Below are positions 8,501-16,958 of a stretch of 64,000 nucleotides of DNA, in pieces. The stretch is from DATBVX01 sp963695985 (GTDB lineage Bacteria; Pseudomonadota; Gammaproteobacteria; Steroidobacterales; Steroidobacteraceae): contig CAVOIC010000001.1 of assembly GCA_963695985.1 (NCBI GenBank), forward strand, positions 62,001 to 126,000, given 5' to 3'. The number at the start of each line of letters is the position of its first letter. The stretch's first letter is position 1. The position numbers and the translations under genes are program-made. A model generated the notes under the pieces. It saw nothing but the letters and a program-made list of their open reading frames with translations, was not told the DNA's origin and did no database searches.

Positions 8501-9340
8501 CTAGTCCGCGTCGCGGGGCTGCCGCGCGGCCTTCAGGCTACGAGCGAGGAGTCGCGCACCTCCCATGTGCGTCGCCAGCGGCGCGAACGCGTCGGTCGGT
8601 CCGCGCCATCTCAATTCCTCGACGTCGTCAAACAGTTCGGCATCGCTCCTGAGCGTCGCCAGATCCTTGAACAGGAGCGCCAGTTCCCGCTGCTCACCGA
8701 GCACGCTCGGCGGGAAGTCCTCGATGCCGCCGTAGCGACCAATGAGACGTGCCGCGGTCGCCCGACCGATTCCCTCCAGGCCTGGATAACCGTCTGCAGC
8801 GTCACCGACGAGGGCGAGGAAGTCCGGGATCAAGGCCGGCTCCACGCCGAACTTCTCGCGAACGCCCTCGGCATCACGAATCTTCTGCGAACGGCGATCG
8901 ACCTGCACCACTCGATCACCGCGCACGCATTGCGCCAGATCCTTGTCCGGCGTCCAGATGCAGACCTTCTGCACCCGTGCATCGGCCGAGGCAATCCGGG
9001 CGGCCGAAGCGAGTGCATCGTCCGCCTCCAGCTCGCTCATGGGCCAAACGGTCACGCCCATGGCGGCAAGAGCCTCTTCGAGCGGGTGAAATTGCGCGAA
9101 CAGCACCGGTTCGATGCCATCGCCCGTCTTGTAGCCTGACCAGAGCCGATTGCGGAAGGATTCGATGACGTGATCAGTCGCCACACCGAGGTGCGTGGCG
9201 CCCTCTTCGAACATCTGCAGTACAGTATTCAACACTCCAATTACGGCGCCGAAGGGCGCATCAGCGCCCTTGTTGAAGCGGCGCAGGCCATAGAAATGCC
9301 GGAACAACTCGTAGGTGCCGTCAACGAGGTGAACGATCAC
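8501..9340 (-). CDS. 5'-3' exonuclease / flap endonuclease (Xni-like)
   Basis: A 279-residue stand-alone homologue of the polymerase I 5' nuclease domain. Metal ligands expected in the family are visible: Asp7, the ELEADD cluster at residues 103-108, the TPDKD motif at 130-134 and Asp180/Asp183 before the helix-hairpin-helix GLEGIGRATAARLIG. It should cut 5' flaps during repair or Okazaki fragment processing. The ATG at 9340 follows a divergent spacer of about 150 bp shared with the DUF899 gene. Part of its coding sequence has a relic copy at 7516-7575. Confidence 0.88.
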   Translation of the reverse strand: MIVHLVDGTYELFRHFYGLRRFNKGADAPFGAVIGVLNTVLQMFEEGATHLGVATDHVIESFRNRLWSGYKTGDGIEPVLFAQFHPLEEALAAMGVTVWPMSELEADDALASAARIASADARVQKVCIWTPDKDLAQCVRGDRVVQVDRRSQKIRDAEGVREKFGVEPALIPDFLALVGDAADGYPGLEGIGRATAARLIGRYGGIEDFPPSVLGEQRELALLFKDLATLRSDAELFDDVEELRWRGPTDAFAPLATHMGGARLLARSLKAARQPRDAD

Positions 9341-9497
9341 GAAACGCCTCTGTCGAGAGAATCCTGGGAACGGACGCCATCTTGGCCGCTGCCGCTCGGG
9401 GCAGGGCGTGTACTTTTAGTCGAGCACGAAAGGAGCCGGGAAGGGAAGTCCCATTCACACCGGGTCAGCCGACCGATCGACGAACAGGAGAAGGAGC

Positions 9498-10205
9498 ATG
9501 TCATCAGGTACCCAGCCAATGCCCAAGGTCGTCTCGCAAGAGGAATGGCGTGCGGCTCGTAACGCGTTGCTCGCCAAAGAAAAGGAATTCACACGTGCGC
9601 GGGATGCACTCGCTGCAGAGCGGCGCCGTTTGCCCATGGTACGGATCGACAAGGCCTACGCCTTTGATGCTGCGGGCGGCAATGTGTCGCTGCTCGACCT
9701 GTTCGAGGGACGAACACAGTTGCTCCTGTACCACTTCATGTTCGCGCCAGGCGTGGATGGCTGGCCATCGGCCGGCTGCCCGGGCTGTTCGATGTTCCTG
9801 GACAACATCGGTCAGTTCACGCTCATTCACCTGCGCGCACGCGATGTATCGTTCGCAGCGGTGTCGCGCGCGCCGCTGGCGAACATCCAGGCGTATAAGA
9901 AGCGCATGGAATGGGCTGCGCCCTGGGTCTCCTCCGCCGGCAACACGTTCAACGTCGATTTTGGCCTCACCACCAGCGACGACGAGCTGCACGGGCTCAG
10001 TGTCTTTGTGCGCGATGGCGACGATATCTTCCGGACCTATTTCACCTCTGCTCGAGGTCTCGAGGCGGTCGGCAGTGTGTGGACGTTCCTCGACCTCACA
10101 CCTTACGGGCGCCAGGAAGAATGGGAGGACTCACCGCCGGGCTGGCCGCAGACTGCGCCGTATCAGTGGTGGCGTCGTCACGATGAGTACGGCAACGCGC
10201 AGTGA
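9498..10205 (+). CDS. DUF899 family thioredoxin-fold protein
   Basis: A 235-residue member of the DUF899 family, which has a thioredoxin-like fold. The family segments LLLYHFMFAP and GCPGCSMFLDNIG are present; the CPGC pair sits where thioredoxins carry their redox cysteines. No signal peptide is visible, so it is probably cytoplasmic. Biochemical role in the family is not established. A ggag-type ribosome site (aggagaaggag) precedes the ATG closely. The gene is transcribed away from the exonuclease gene and stands alone. Confidence 0.82.
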   Translation: MSSGTQPMPKVVSQEEWRAARNALLAKEKEFTRARDALAAERRRLPMVRIDKAYAFDAAGGNVSLLDLFEGRTQLLLYHFMFAPGVDGWPSAGCPGCSMFLDNIGQFTLIHLRARDVSFAAVSRAPLANIQAYKKRMEWAAPWVSSAGNTFNVDFGLTTSDDELHGLSVFVRDGDDIFRTYFTSARGLEAVGSVWTFLDLTPYGRQEEWEDSPPGWPQTAPYQWWRRHDEYGNAQ

Positions 10206-10302
10206 TCTGCTGGAGGCACCTGTTGGCGCCGCTCGTCCACGGTCGTAGGACTACGCCGGCAGTCGGACCCAACCGTAAGCCGGCGCGCGCAGCCATTTGC
10301 CG

Positions 10303-11001
10303 TCACTGCATCAGGACGTTCAGGCCGAGCGTCACCCAGGGCGCGTTATCGATAGCATCGTCGTAGCCGATCAGCACATCGACGTCCACGGAATCGCTGA
10401 GCGCGTAGTTGAAGCCGAGCTGACCGACACGCAGGCCGTCATCCTGGGCGTAGAACTCCGCTATCAGCGAGAAGTTCTCTGCCAGCGCGTGCTCGATGCC
10501 CACGCCGCCGGTGGCTCTGCCGCGTGCGCCGCGCAGCTCAAGCCAGCCAAGATTGACGTGTACCATGAGACGATGTTCCTCATCCAGGCTAAAACTGGCG
10601 GGCACATTGACCGTCCAAGCCACGATGCGGTCGGTTTCGGTGCTGTAAGTGATGCCGGCAGAGGTCCCAATATCGAACCGATCGCCCTCAAAGTCGCGCC
10701 ACAAGTGTTTGGCGTCGAGACTCAGAATCGGCCCGTACTTTGGGCCAAAGAACTGAGTGATGCCGAGACTGAACTCCGTGTCGAAACGATTGCAGGCGGG
10801 AGCGATGCTCAACTGCTGCCCCGGCGAAAAGGCTCGCACCCAGGTCTCGATCTGACAGCGGCCTGCCGGGGTAACCGTCGCATCGTCAACGAGCAGGCTG
10901 CCTCCGGCGTGCGCACCGGCGCCAAACAGGAGGACCATGCAAGCGCTGAGGAGCCTGATGCGATGACCCAGGTCAGAGGTTCTTGCTCGCGGTGCAAACA
11001 C
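10303..11001 (-). CDS. Putative outer-membrane beta-barrel protein
   Basis: A 232-residue protein with a hydrophobic leader ending in GAGAHA, a plausible signal peptidase site, followed by alternating amphipathic strands and many aromatic-bordered turns, ending in a strand with the terminal residues NVLMQ. This is the look of a small porin-like barrel, though the last residue is not the usual Phe. The start is uncertain: GTG 11001 gives a long N-terminus, and an internal ATG just before VLLFGAG gives a short one. No family name can be supported. Confidence 0.6.
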   Translation of the reverse strand: MFAPRARTSDLGHRIRLLSACMVLLFGAGAHAGGSLLVDDATVTPAGRCQIETWVRAFSPGQQLSIAPACNRFDTEFSLGITQFFGPKYGPILSLDAKHLWRDFEGDRFDIGTSAGITYSTETDRIVAWTVNVPASFSLDEEHRLMVHVNLGWLELRGARGRATGGVGIEHALAENFSLIAEFYAQDDGLRVGQLGFNYALSDSVDVDVLIGYDDAIDNAPWVTLGLNVLMQ

Positions 11002-11068
11002 GCACGCGCCGTATGCCCCAACCCTTGTTCAAAATCAACCTTGTCGCCGGGAAACTCCGATCAGAGCT

Positions 11069-11443
11069 GTGATTGCCAATAGCCGGCGCCTCGCACCGGT
11101 GGCCGTTGCCTGTCTCGTGCTCTGGGCGTGTGTACCGCTCGCGGGTCGCGAGTCGCGGGCCGCCGAATCGAGCCTTGGCTGCATGCAGCGCGTCCGTGAC
11201 GAGCGGCTTCCGGTGGGCGTGGACGATGACACGAAGCATTGCGTTGCGGCAGGCCTGATCGCTCGTTACTGCAGCCGTGCTGAGGCCTGGATGGCCAGCT
11301 ATGGCAAAGAGATCGAAGATGCTTTTGGGCACGGTGATGCCCAGTGGAGTGACATCAAAGCTGACCGACGCGGGGTGACTTGCGCACGCGCGGCCAGCAC
11401 CGATGAGCAGTTGCGTCACGTGTTGCGAGTCGCTCAAGGGTAG
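11069..11443 (+). CDS. Small secreted protein of unknown function
   Basis: A 124-residue protein starting at GTG 11069. Residues ~8-26 form a hydrophobic signal sequence with a positively charged start, and cleavage is likely before the ESRAAE region. The mature part holds four cysteines, among them one pair around YCSRAEAW and one near the C-terminus, suggesting periplasmic disulfides. It is divergent from the barrel protein gene with a 67-bp gap. I do not recognise a family. Confidence 0.5.
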   Translation: MIANSRRLAPVAVACLVLWACVPLAGRESRAAESSLGCMQRVRDERLPVGVDDDTKHCVAAGLIARYCSRAEAWMASYGKEIEDAFGHGDAQWSDIKADRRGVTCARAASTDEQLRHVLRVAQG

Positions 11444-11584
11444 CAACCAGTACCCGTAGGCTCTCGGTACTTTGCCGGCCAGCCCGAGTAAAGTACTCTC
11501 TCACCTCGGCGCAGCAGTCGGTTTCCCCTGGCACCCGAGCCGGCGCGCGACTGCGGACCGTCGCCCACACAGAAGGAAATCACG

Positions 11585-12613
11585 ATGAGCGTACAGGCGC
11601 CCAACGCCGAACGGCAGATCTGGATCTTCACCCAGATGTTGCGCATCCGCGCATTCGAGGAACGCGTCAAGCGGACCTTCACCGAACACCCGGGCGTGAT
11701 CCGCGGTCATACGCACCTGGCCGACGGAGCCGAGGCGTCGATCGTCGGCTCGCTCGCCCACTTCCGGCCGGGCGACGCCGCGCTGGCGACCTACCGCTGT
11801 CACGGTTACCCGCTCGTTCTCGACAGCGACCCGAAGGCGATGATGGCCGAGATCTACGGTCGCGCGGACGGTTTGTGCAAAGGCCTAGGCGGGTCCATGC
11901 ACTTGACCGACGTCAAGCGCGGCTTTCTCGGCACGTCGGGCATCGTCGGCGCGGGCATTCCCCACGCCGCAGGCGCCGCCTGGGCCGCGCAGATTCGCAA
12001 GAAGGGCGAGGTCGTCCTTTCCTTCTTTGGTGACGGCGCCTCAAAGCAGGGCGCCTTCCACGAGACGCTCAACATCGCCTCGCTGTGGAAGCTGCCGGTG
12101 ATCTTTGTGATGGAGAACAACGGCTACAACGTCGTCACGACCACTGCGCAGGAAGACGCGAATGCCGCCGCCGGCGAGCCGCTGTCGATCAAGGCGAAGG
12201 CCTACTCGATGCCCGGCGTGACCGTCGACGGCTTCGACCCGTTGGCCGTGTTCGCCACGGTCGGCGAGGCGGTCGAGCGGGCCCGCGCAGGTAAAGGCCC
12301 TACGCTGGTCGAATCGAAGGTCTACCGTCTGTCGGCGCACGGGAACATCATCGCTCCTCCTGGCGTGCCGCTGCACTACCCCGAGCATGAAGCGATCACG
12401 GTGTTCGGCAAGCGCGAAGAGTACGAAGCAGCCCTGCGCGGCGACCCGGTTCCGCGCTTTCGCGGCGTGTTGGTGAAGAGCGGCGTCTTGAGCCCCGGCA
12501 AGGCCGACGAGCTCGCGGCGCAGGCGGCCAAGGAAATGGACGCAGCCGTCGCGTTCGGCCTCAAGAGTCCTTTCCCCAAGCTCGAGTCCGCGCTCGAGAA
12601 CGTCTACGCATAG
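11585..12613 (+). CDS. TPP-dependent 2-oxoacid/acetoin dehydrogenase E1 alpha subunit (set 1)
   Basis: A 342-residue E1 alpha. The thiamine diphosphate motif is clear: FFGDGASKQGAFHETLN followed about 25 residues later by MENNGYN. The loop GKGLGGSMHLTD-like segment (LGGSMHLTDVKRG) is also conserved in pyruvate, acetoin and branched-chain E1 alpha. It decarboxylates a 2-oxo acid or acetoin and passes the acyl unit to an E2 lipoyl group. The E1 beta gene follows after 13 bp. Its immediate neighbours do not include an E2 on the same strand; the only E2 in the window belongs to the converging operon. Confidence 0.88.
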   Translation: MSVQAPNAERQIWIFTQMLRIRAFEERVKRTFTEHPGVIRGHTHLADGAEASIVGSLAHFRPGDAALATYRCHGYPLVLDSDPKAMMAEIYGRADGLCKGLGGSMHLTDVKRGFLGTSGIVGAGIPHAAGAAWAAQIRKKGEVVLSFFGDGASKQGAFHETLNIASLWKLPVIFVMENNGYNVVTTTAQEDANAAAGEPLSIKAKAYSMPGVTVDGFDPLAVFATVGEAVERARAGKGPTLVESKVYRLSAHGNIIAPPGVPLHYPEHEAITVFGKREEYEAALRGDPVPRFRGVLVKSGVLSPGKADELAAQAAKEMDAAVAFGLKSPFPKLESALENVYA

Positions 12614-12626
12614 GCTGGAGTGACCC

Positions 12627-13595
12627 ATGGCACAGCTTCCGTTCATCGCCGCAATCGATGCGGGCATCCACCAGGAGATGCGGCGCGATCCGAGCGTCCT
12701 CTACTTCGGCCAGAACATGGCGACGACGGAGAACCATGAGTTCGTCGCCGCCTATGGACACGACCGCGTGCGGGTGACGCCCATTTCCGAGACCGCGGAG
12801 ATCGGCATCGCCATCGGCGCGGCCTTGGCGGGCCTGCGCCCGGTCGTCGAGCTCTACATGGCGGAGTTCATGCTCGTCGCCATGGACCAGGTCGTCAACG
12901 AAGCGCCACGGTTCCGGTACATGTCCGGCGGGCAGGTCAAGGTGCCGCTCGTGCTCAAGGCTGGTTTCGGTTTCACGGCGGGTTGGGCGGGGCAGCACAC
13001 GGGCTCGCTGACCGCGATGTTCATGGGCGTCCCCGGCCTCAAGGTCGTCGTCCCGTCCACCGCCGCGGACGCCAAGGGGTTGATGGCGACGGCGATTCGC
13101 GATGACAACCCGGTCGTCTTCCTGCACCACTACATGCTGACGCTTGAGCCGGGCGAAGTGCCCGACGGCGAGCACCTGGTCCCGTTCGGCAAGGCCGAGG
13201 TTCGCCGTTCCGGCGGCGATGTCACGATCGTCGCCACCGGATGGATGGTTCACCGCTCGCTCGCCGCAGCCAAGAAGCTCGCCGACGAAGGGATCCAGGC
13301 GGAAGTGATCGACCCGCGCACCGTCGCCCCGCTCGACCTGCAGACGATTCTCAAGTCCGTCGCCAAGACGGGGCGGCTCGTGCTCGTCGATCAGGCGCCA
13401 CGCCATGTCTCAGTGAGCGGCATCATTGCTGGCGATGTCGCCGAGCACGGCTTCTCGTCGCTCAAGGCGCCAATCGTGCAGGTCACGGCGCGCGACGCGA
13501 CCGTTCCCTACAGCGAGCCGCTCGAGGCTTACGTGATCCCGGACGAGGAGCGGATCATCGCTGGCGTCCGAAGCGTGCTGAAGGGTCGCCGGTAG
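12627..13595 (+). CDS. 2-oxoacid/acetoin dehydrogenase E1 beta subunit (set 1)
   Basis: A 322-residue transketolase-like E1 beta. It keeps the RVTPISET segment carrying the TPP-activating Glu, the RYMSGGQ stretch and the AGQHTGSL loop with its active-site His, followed by PGLKVVVPS. The usual EDV near residue 30 reads GQNM, so the N-terminal part is more divergent than in set 2. It forms a heterotetramer with the upstream E1 alpha. It ends 36 bp before the stop of the converging E2 gene. Confidence 0.88.
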   Translation: MAQLPFIAAIDAGIHQEMRRDPSVLYFGQNMATTENHEFVAAYGHDRVRVTPISETAEIGIAIGAALAGLRPVVELYMAEFMLVAMDQVVNEAPRFRYMSGGQVKVPLVLKAGFGFTAGWAGQHTGSLTAMFMGVPGLKVVVPSTAADAKGLMATAIRDDNPVVFLHHYMLTLEPGEVPDGEHLVPFGKAEVRRSGGDVTIVATGWMVHRSLAAAKKLADEGIQAEVIDPRTVAPLDLQTILKSVAKTGRLVLVDQAPRHVSVSGIIAGDVAEHGFSSLKAPIVQVTARDATVPYSEPLEAYVIPDEERIIAGVRSVLKGRR

Positions 13596-13631
13596 ACTTA
13601 CCGGCGGCCTGCCAATCGCGGCGTACCGCCG

Positions 13632-14831
13632 CTACTGCAACCGCCAGTCGAGACCCTCGAGCCGCTCGACGAGGCGCGCGAGGAACTCCGAGGCCATGCG
13701 TCCGTCAGCCACGCGATGATCCACGGTCAGCGTGAGCTCGGACAGCGGGCACACCTCGATGCTTCCATTGCGCGGCACGACGCAGTTTCGTTGCCGGCCG
13801 ACGGCAAGAATCGCTGATTGCGGCGGATTGATCAGCGCGGTGAAGCGGTCGGGGCCTTCCGCGCCGAGGTTCGAGATGCTGAACGTCGCGCCGTCGAGCT
13901 CTTCGGCCTTCAATCGACCCTGCAGGGCGCGCTCGACGCAATCCGCGCGGCGGCGCGCGAGCTCCGCGAGGCTGAGCCGCTCGACATCGTGGAGTACCGG
14001 AACGAGCAAGCCGTCCTCCACGGCGACCACCAGGCCGATGTGCGCTCCACTTGCCGGCACGATGCGCGCGTCGGGCGAGTCCGGATCCCCCGAGAACGTC
14101 CCGTTCAACGCGGGAAACTCGATGAGTGTCCGTGCGACGGCCTGAAGCAGGAAGTCGTTCACCGACAGCTTGGGCGAGCCTTGCGCCAGCTTCGCGGAGA
14201 ACTCGCCACGCACGGCCTGCAGCACGGTCCAGTCGACCGCACGCTCGACCGTGAACTGCGGAATGGTCGCGTTACTCAGAGTCATCGCGCGCGCCATTGC
14301 GCGGCGCATCGGTGGCAGCCGTTGCAATGCTGGCGCGGGAGCAGGCGATGCCTTTCCTCCTGCTTGCAGGTCGACAGCTCGCCTCACATCCTCGAGTTGC
14401 ACACGTCCCCGCGGTCCCGATCCTGCGATCCGGTCGAGATCGAGGCCGTGTTCGGCAGCAAGCTTGCGTGCGACGGGAGAACTTCGGATGCGCTCGCCGA
14501 CGTGCGCTTCGAACGTGGCGGGCGAGGGCGGCGCAACTTCAGGCTCGTTGGTCCGGGGCTTTGGCGCCGATGGGCCTGCAGGCTGGGCCGCTCCCGTCTC
14601 AATCCAGGCGATCTGGTCGCCGACACTCGCCTCCTGATCCACCTGCACCAGGATTTCCGTCAGGCGCCCACTGACCGTCGCCTCGATTTCGACGACCGAC
14701 TTTTCCGTTTCCACTTCGACCAACGGCTCCCCCTGCGTCACGGTGTCGCCCACGCTCTTGAGCCAGCGAGTGACCCGGACCGCCTCCATCACGAGCCCGA
14801 CTTTAGGTATTTCCTGCGCAACCAAAGTCAC
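13632..14831 (-). CDS. Dihydrolipoamide acyltransferase E2
   Basis: A 399-residue E2 with one N-terminal lipoyl domain (lipoyl Lys44 in the ETEKSVVE motif), a peripheral subunit-binding domain at about residues 116-151 (SSPVARKLAAEHGLD and GSGPRGRV), linked by Ala/Pro-rich hinges to the catalytic acyltransferase domain, whose active-site motif DHRVADG begins at residue 371. It accepts the acyl group from E1 and gives acyl-CoA. It is the third gene of the minus-strand operon, 6 bp after E1 beta set 2. No E3 dihydrolipoamide dehydrogenase is in the window. Confidence 0.9.
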   Translation of the reverse strand: MTLVAQEIPKVGLVMEAVRVTRWLKSVGDTVTQGEPLVEVETEKSVVEIEATVSGRLTEILVQVDQEASVGDQIAWIETGAAQPAGPSAPKPRTNEPEVAPPSPATFEAHVGERIRSSPVARKLAAEHGLDLDRIAGSGPRGRVQLEDVRRAVDLQAGGKASPAPAPALQRLPPMRRAMARAMTLSNATIPQFTVERAVDWTVLQAVRGEFSAKLAQGSPKLSVNDFLLQAVARTLIEFPALNGTFSGDPDSPDARIVPASGAHIGLVVAVEDGLLVPVLHDVERLSLAELARRRADCVERALQGRLKAEELDGATFSISNLGAEGPDRFTALINPPQSAILAVGRQRNCVVPRNGSIEVCPLSELTLTVDHRVADGRMASEFLARLVERLEGLDWRLQ

Positions 14832-14837
14832 GTTTCG

Positions 14838-15827
14838 TTACTCCTGAGTCGGTGCTTCAAGGCCGAGCAGTTGGCGCACCGCGCGCACGATGTCCCTGCT
14901 GCCTGGCAGGAGCGCCCGCTCGAGCTCCGGAGCGAAAGGAATCGGCGCGAAGGGGCAACCAACGCGCAGCACCGGAGCGTCGAGTTCGTCGAACAGCTCA
15001 GTGCCGATGCGCGCCGCAATCTCGGCGCCTGCGCCACCGTTGCGCACCGCCTCGTGCGCAATCAGCACGCGGTGGGTCTTGGCCACCGACGCGGCGATGG
15101 TCGCCATATCGAGCGGCACCAGCGTTCGCAGATCGATGACTTCAGCCGAGACGCCCGCACGCGCCAGGGTCTCCGCCGCTTCCAGTGCATCTCGCACCAT
15201 GGCCGAATACGCGATCACGGTGACATCCCTTCCCGAGCGCGCGATCCGAGCCTTGCCGATCGGCGGCAGCTCCGCGCCGTCCGCCAGCGCCTCTTTCATG
15301 GCGTAGAGACGCTTGTGCTCAATGAAGAGTACCGGGTCGCCGAGACGGATCGCACTCTTGAGGAGCCCGTAGGCCTCGGCGGGCGATGAGGGCGCCACCA
15401 CCACCAGCCCGGGCACATGGATGAACCAGGCCTCGAGGCTCTGCGAGTGCTGTGCTGCTGCGCCGCCCGCGGCACCAGCCTGGGTGCGCACGACCAGAGG
15501 AACGGCGAGTTGACCGCCCGACATGTAACGGTACTTCGCGGTCTGATTGACCAGGCAATCCATCGCCAGGGTTGCGAAATCGATGAACATGATTTCGAGC
15601 ACGGGCTTGAGACCACACAGCGCCGCACCCGTGGCGAGGCCCGTGATCGCCGCTTCGCTGATCGGCGTATTGCGCACGCGCTTTTCGCCGTGCTTCTGCG
15701 CGAGGCCTTTGGTAACCCCGAACGCCCCGCCGGCCGCGACGTCTTCGCCCAGCAGATAGACCGAGGCGTCACGCGCCAACTCCTCGTCGAGCGCACGGCG
15801 AAGAATTTCGATGAAGGTGTGCTCCAT
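14838..15827 (-). CDS. 2-oxoacid/acetoin dehydrogenase E1 beta subunit (set 2)
   Basis: A 329-residue E1 beta with the canonical N-terminal LGEDVAAGGAFGVTKGL, the RVRNTPISEAAITG segment with the TPP Glu, KYRYMSGGQ and the AAQHSQSLEAWF loop carrying the active-site His. It fits the acetoin/pyruvate dehydrogenase subfamily better than the set 1 protein does. It lies 6 bp downstream of its E1 alpha and 6 bp upstream of E2, a classical alpha-beta-E2 operon. Confidence 0.9.
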   Translation of the reverse strand: MEHTFIEILRRALDEELARDASVYLLGEDVAAGGAFGVTKGLAQKHGEKRVRNTPISEAAITGLATGAALCGLKPVLEIMFIDFATLAMDCLVNQTAKYRYMSGGQLAVPLVVRTQAGAAGGAAAQHSQSLEAWFIHVPGLVVVAPSSPAEAYGLLKSAIRLGDPVLFIEHKRLYAMKEALADGAELPPIGKARIARSGRDVTVIAYSAMVRDALEAAETLARAGVSAEVIDLRTLVPLDMATIAASVAKTHRVLIAHEAVRNGGAGAEIAARIGTELFDELDAPVLRVGCPFAPIPFAPELERALLPGSRDIVRAVRQLLGLEAPTQE

Positions 15828-15833
15828 GGACGC

Positions 15834-16820
15834 TCAGCCGGGTATCGCGTTGAGGGAGGGCGAGCGGTAAACATAGTCCCGCACTGTCGCCGGATCGGGG
15901 CGCGGCGCGGCGCGGGCGCGTTCGACCGCCTGCTGCACCTCGAGCTTGGCACGCTCACCGATGGCGGCGAGCTCGTCCTCCTTGACACCACGGTCTACGA
16001 GGTGGCGCTTCAGGCGCTCGATCGGACATTTCTCACGAATCGCTGCAAGCTCTTCCTTCGAGCGATACTGCTGCGCGTCGCCCACGTAGTGGCCTGCCAT
16101 GCGGAACGTCATGCACTCGAGCAGATATGGGCATTCGCCCCTGCGCAGTGTTTCGATTGCCTCGCGCGCGGCCGCATACACGGTGGGCAGGTCGTTGCCG
16201 TCGATCGTCTTCGTGGGTATGGAGTACGGCGCGGCGAAGCTGCTGACGTGCGTGACGTTGGAGTGCTCTTCGCGACTGGTGAACTCGGCATAGCCGTTGT
16301 TCTCGCAGACGAAGAGCACCGGCAGCCGCCACAGTGCGGCGAGGTTCAGCGTTTCGTGGAACGCGCCGGCGCCCGTCGCACCGTCGCCGAAGAACACGAC
16401 ACTGATGTTCTGCTTGCCCTGCGCTTGCGCCGCCCACGCGGCGCCTGCAGCGAGAGCGAGGTTGCCCGCCACGACACCGGTCGCGCCCAATACGCCGTTT
16501 GCGGCGTCGACCAGGTGCATCGAGCCACCGCGACCGCGGCACAGGCCATCCTCGCGGCCGAGGATTTCGGCGAATGTCGTTTGCAGGTCGCTGCCCTTGG
16601 CGAGCACGTGGCCGTGACCGCGATGACTGGTGAACAATACGTCGTCGCTGGAAAGGTGCGCACAGATGCCGACGGCAACTGCTTCCTGCCCGGTCGACAG
16701 GTGTGGAAATCCCGGAATCTCGCCGGCGGCGGCAAGCCGCTGCACCTGACCTTCGAATAGCCGTATCCGCCAGAGCGCGTGATACATCTGCTTCCAGTCA
16801 TCTAGCGTCGGCGCAGCCAC
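15834..16820 (-). CDS. 2-oxoacid/acetoin dehydrogenase E1 alpha subunit (set 2)
   Basis: A 328-residue E1 alpha. The TPP motif FFGDGATGAGAFHETLN is followed by VCENNGYAEFT, and the RGGSMHLVDAANG loop is present. The order alpha, beta, E2 with 6-bp gaps indicates one operon. Compared with set 1 (11585-13595) the proteins are clearly paralogous but well diverged, so the pairs are not a recent duplication. The upstream gap of 138 bp to the GlcD-like gene may hold its own promoter. Confidence 0.9.
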   Translation of the reverse strand: MAAPTLDDWKQMYHALWRIRLFEGQVQRLAAAGEIPGFPHLSTGQEAVAVGICAHLSSDDVLFTSHRGHGHVLAKGSDLQTTFAEILGREDGLCRGRGGSMHLVDAANGVLGATGVVAGNLALAAGAAWAAQAQGKQNISVVFFGDGATGAGAFHETLNLAALWRLPVLFVCENNGYAEFTSREEHSNVTHVSSFAAPYSIPTKTIDGNDLPTVYAAAREAIETLRRGECPYLLECMTFRMAGHYVGDAQQYRSKEELAAIREKCPIERLKRHLVDRGVKEDELAAIGERAKLEVQQAVERARAAPRPDPATVRDYVYRSPSLNAIPG

Positions 16821-16958
16821 ATTCTCGCCTCATTGTTGGAACATTGGTTTCGACCCCTAGGATAATAGACTCTCCCGGCACAATTCGACGCTGCTTTGGA
16901 TGAGAATAGTCGAGGCATCACATGGCTGCGCGCCATCGACTTTGACTGTCGAAGCCAA

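Noticed and set aside
13596..13631. GCGGC/GCCGC hairpin between converging E1 beta and E2 genes
   Set aside because: Only a 5-bp stem with no T tract; too weak to call a terminator.
13818..16760. Long plus-strand frames (523 and 447 codons) opposite the E2, E1 beta and E1 alpha genes
   Set aside because: They are Arg/His-rich shadows of conserved minus-strand genes, without start-site or domain support.
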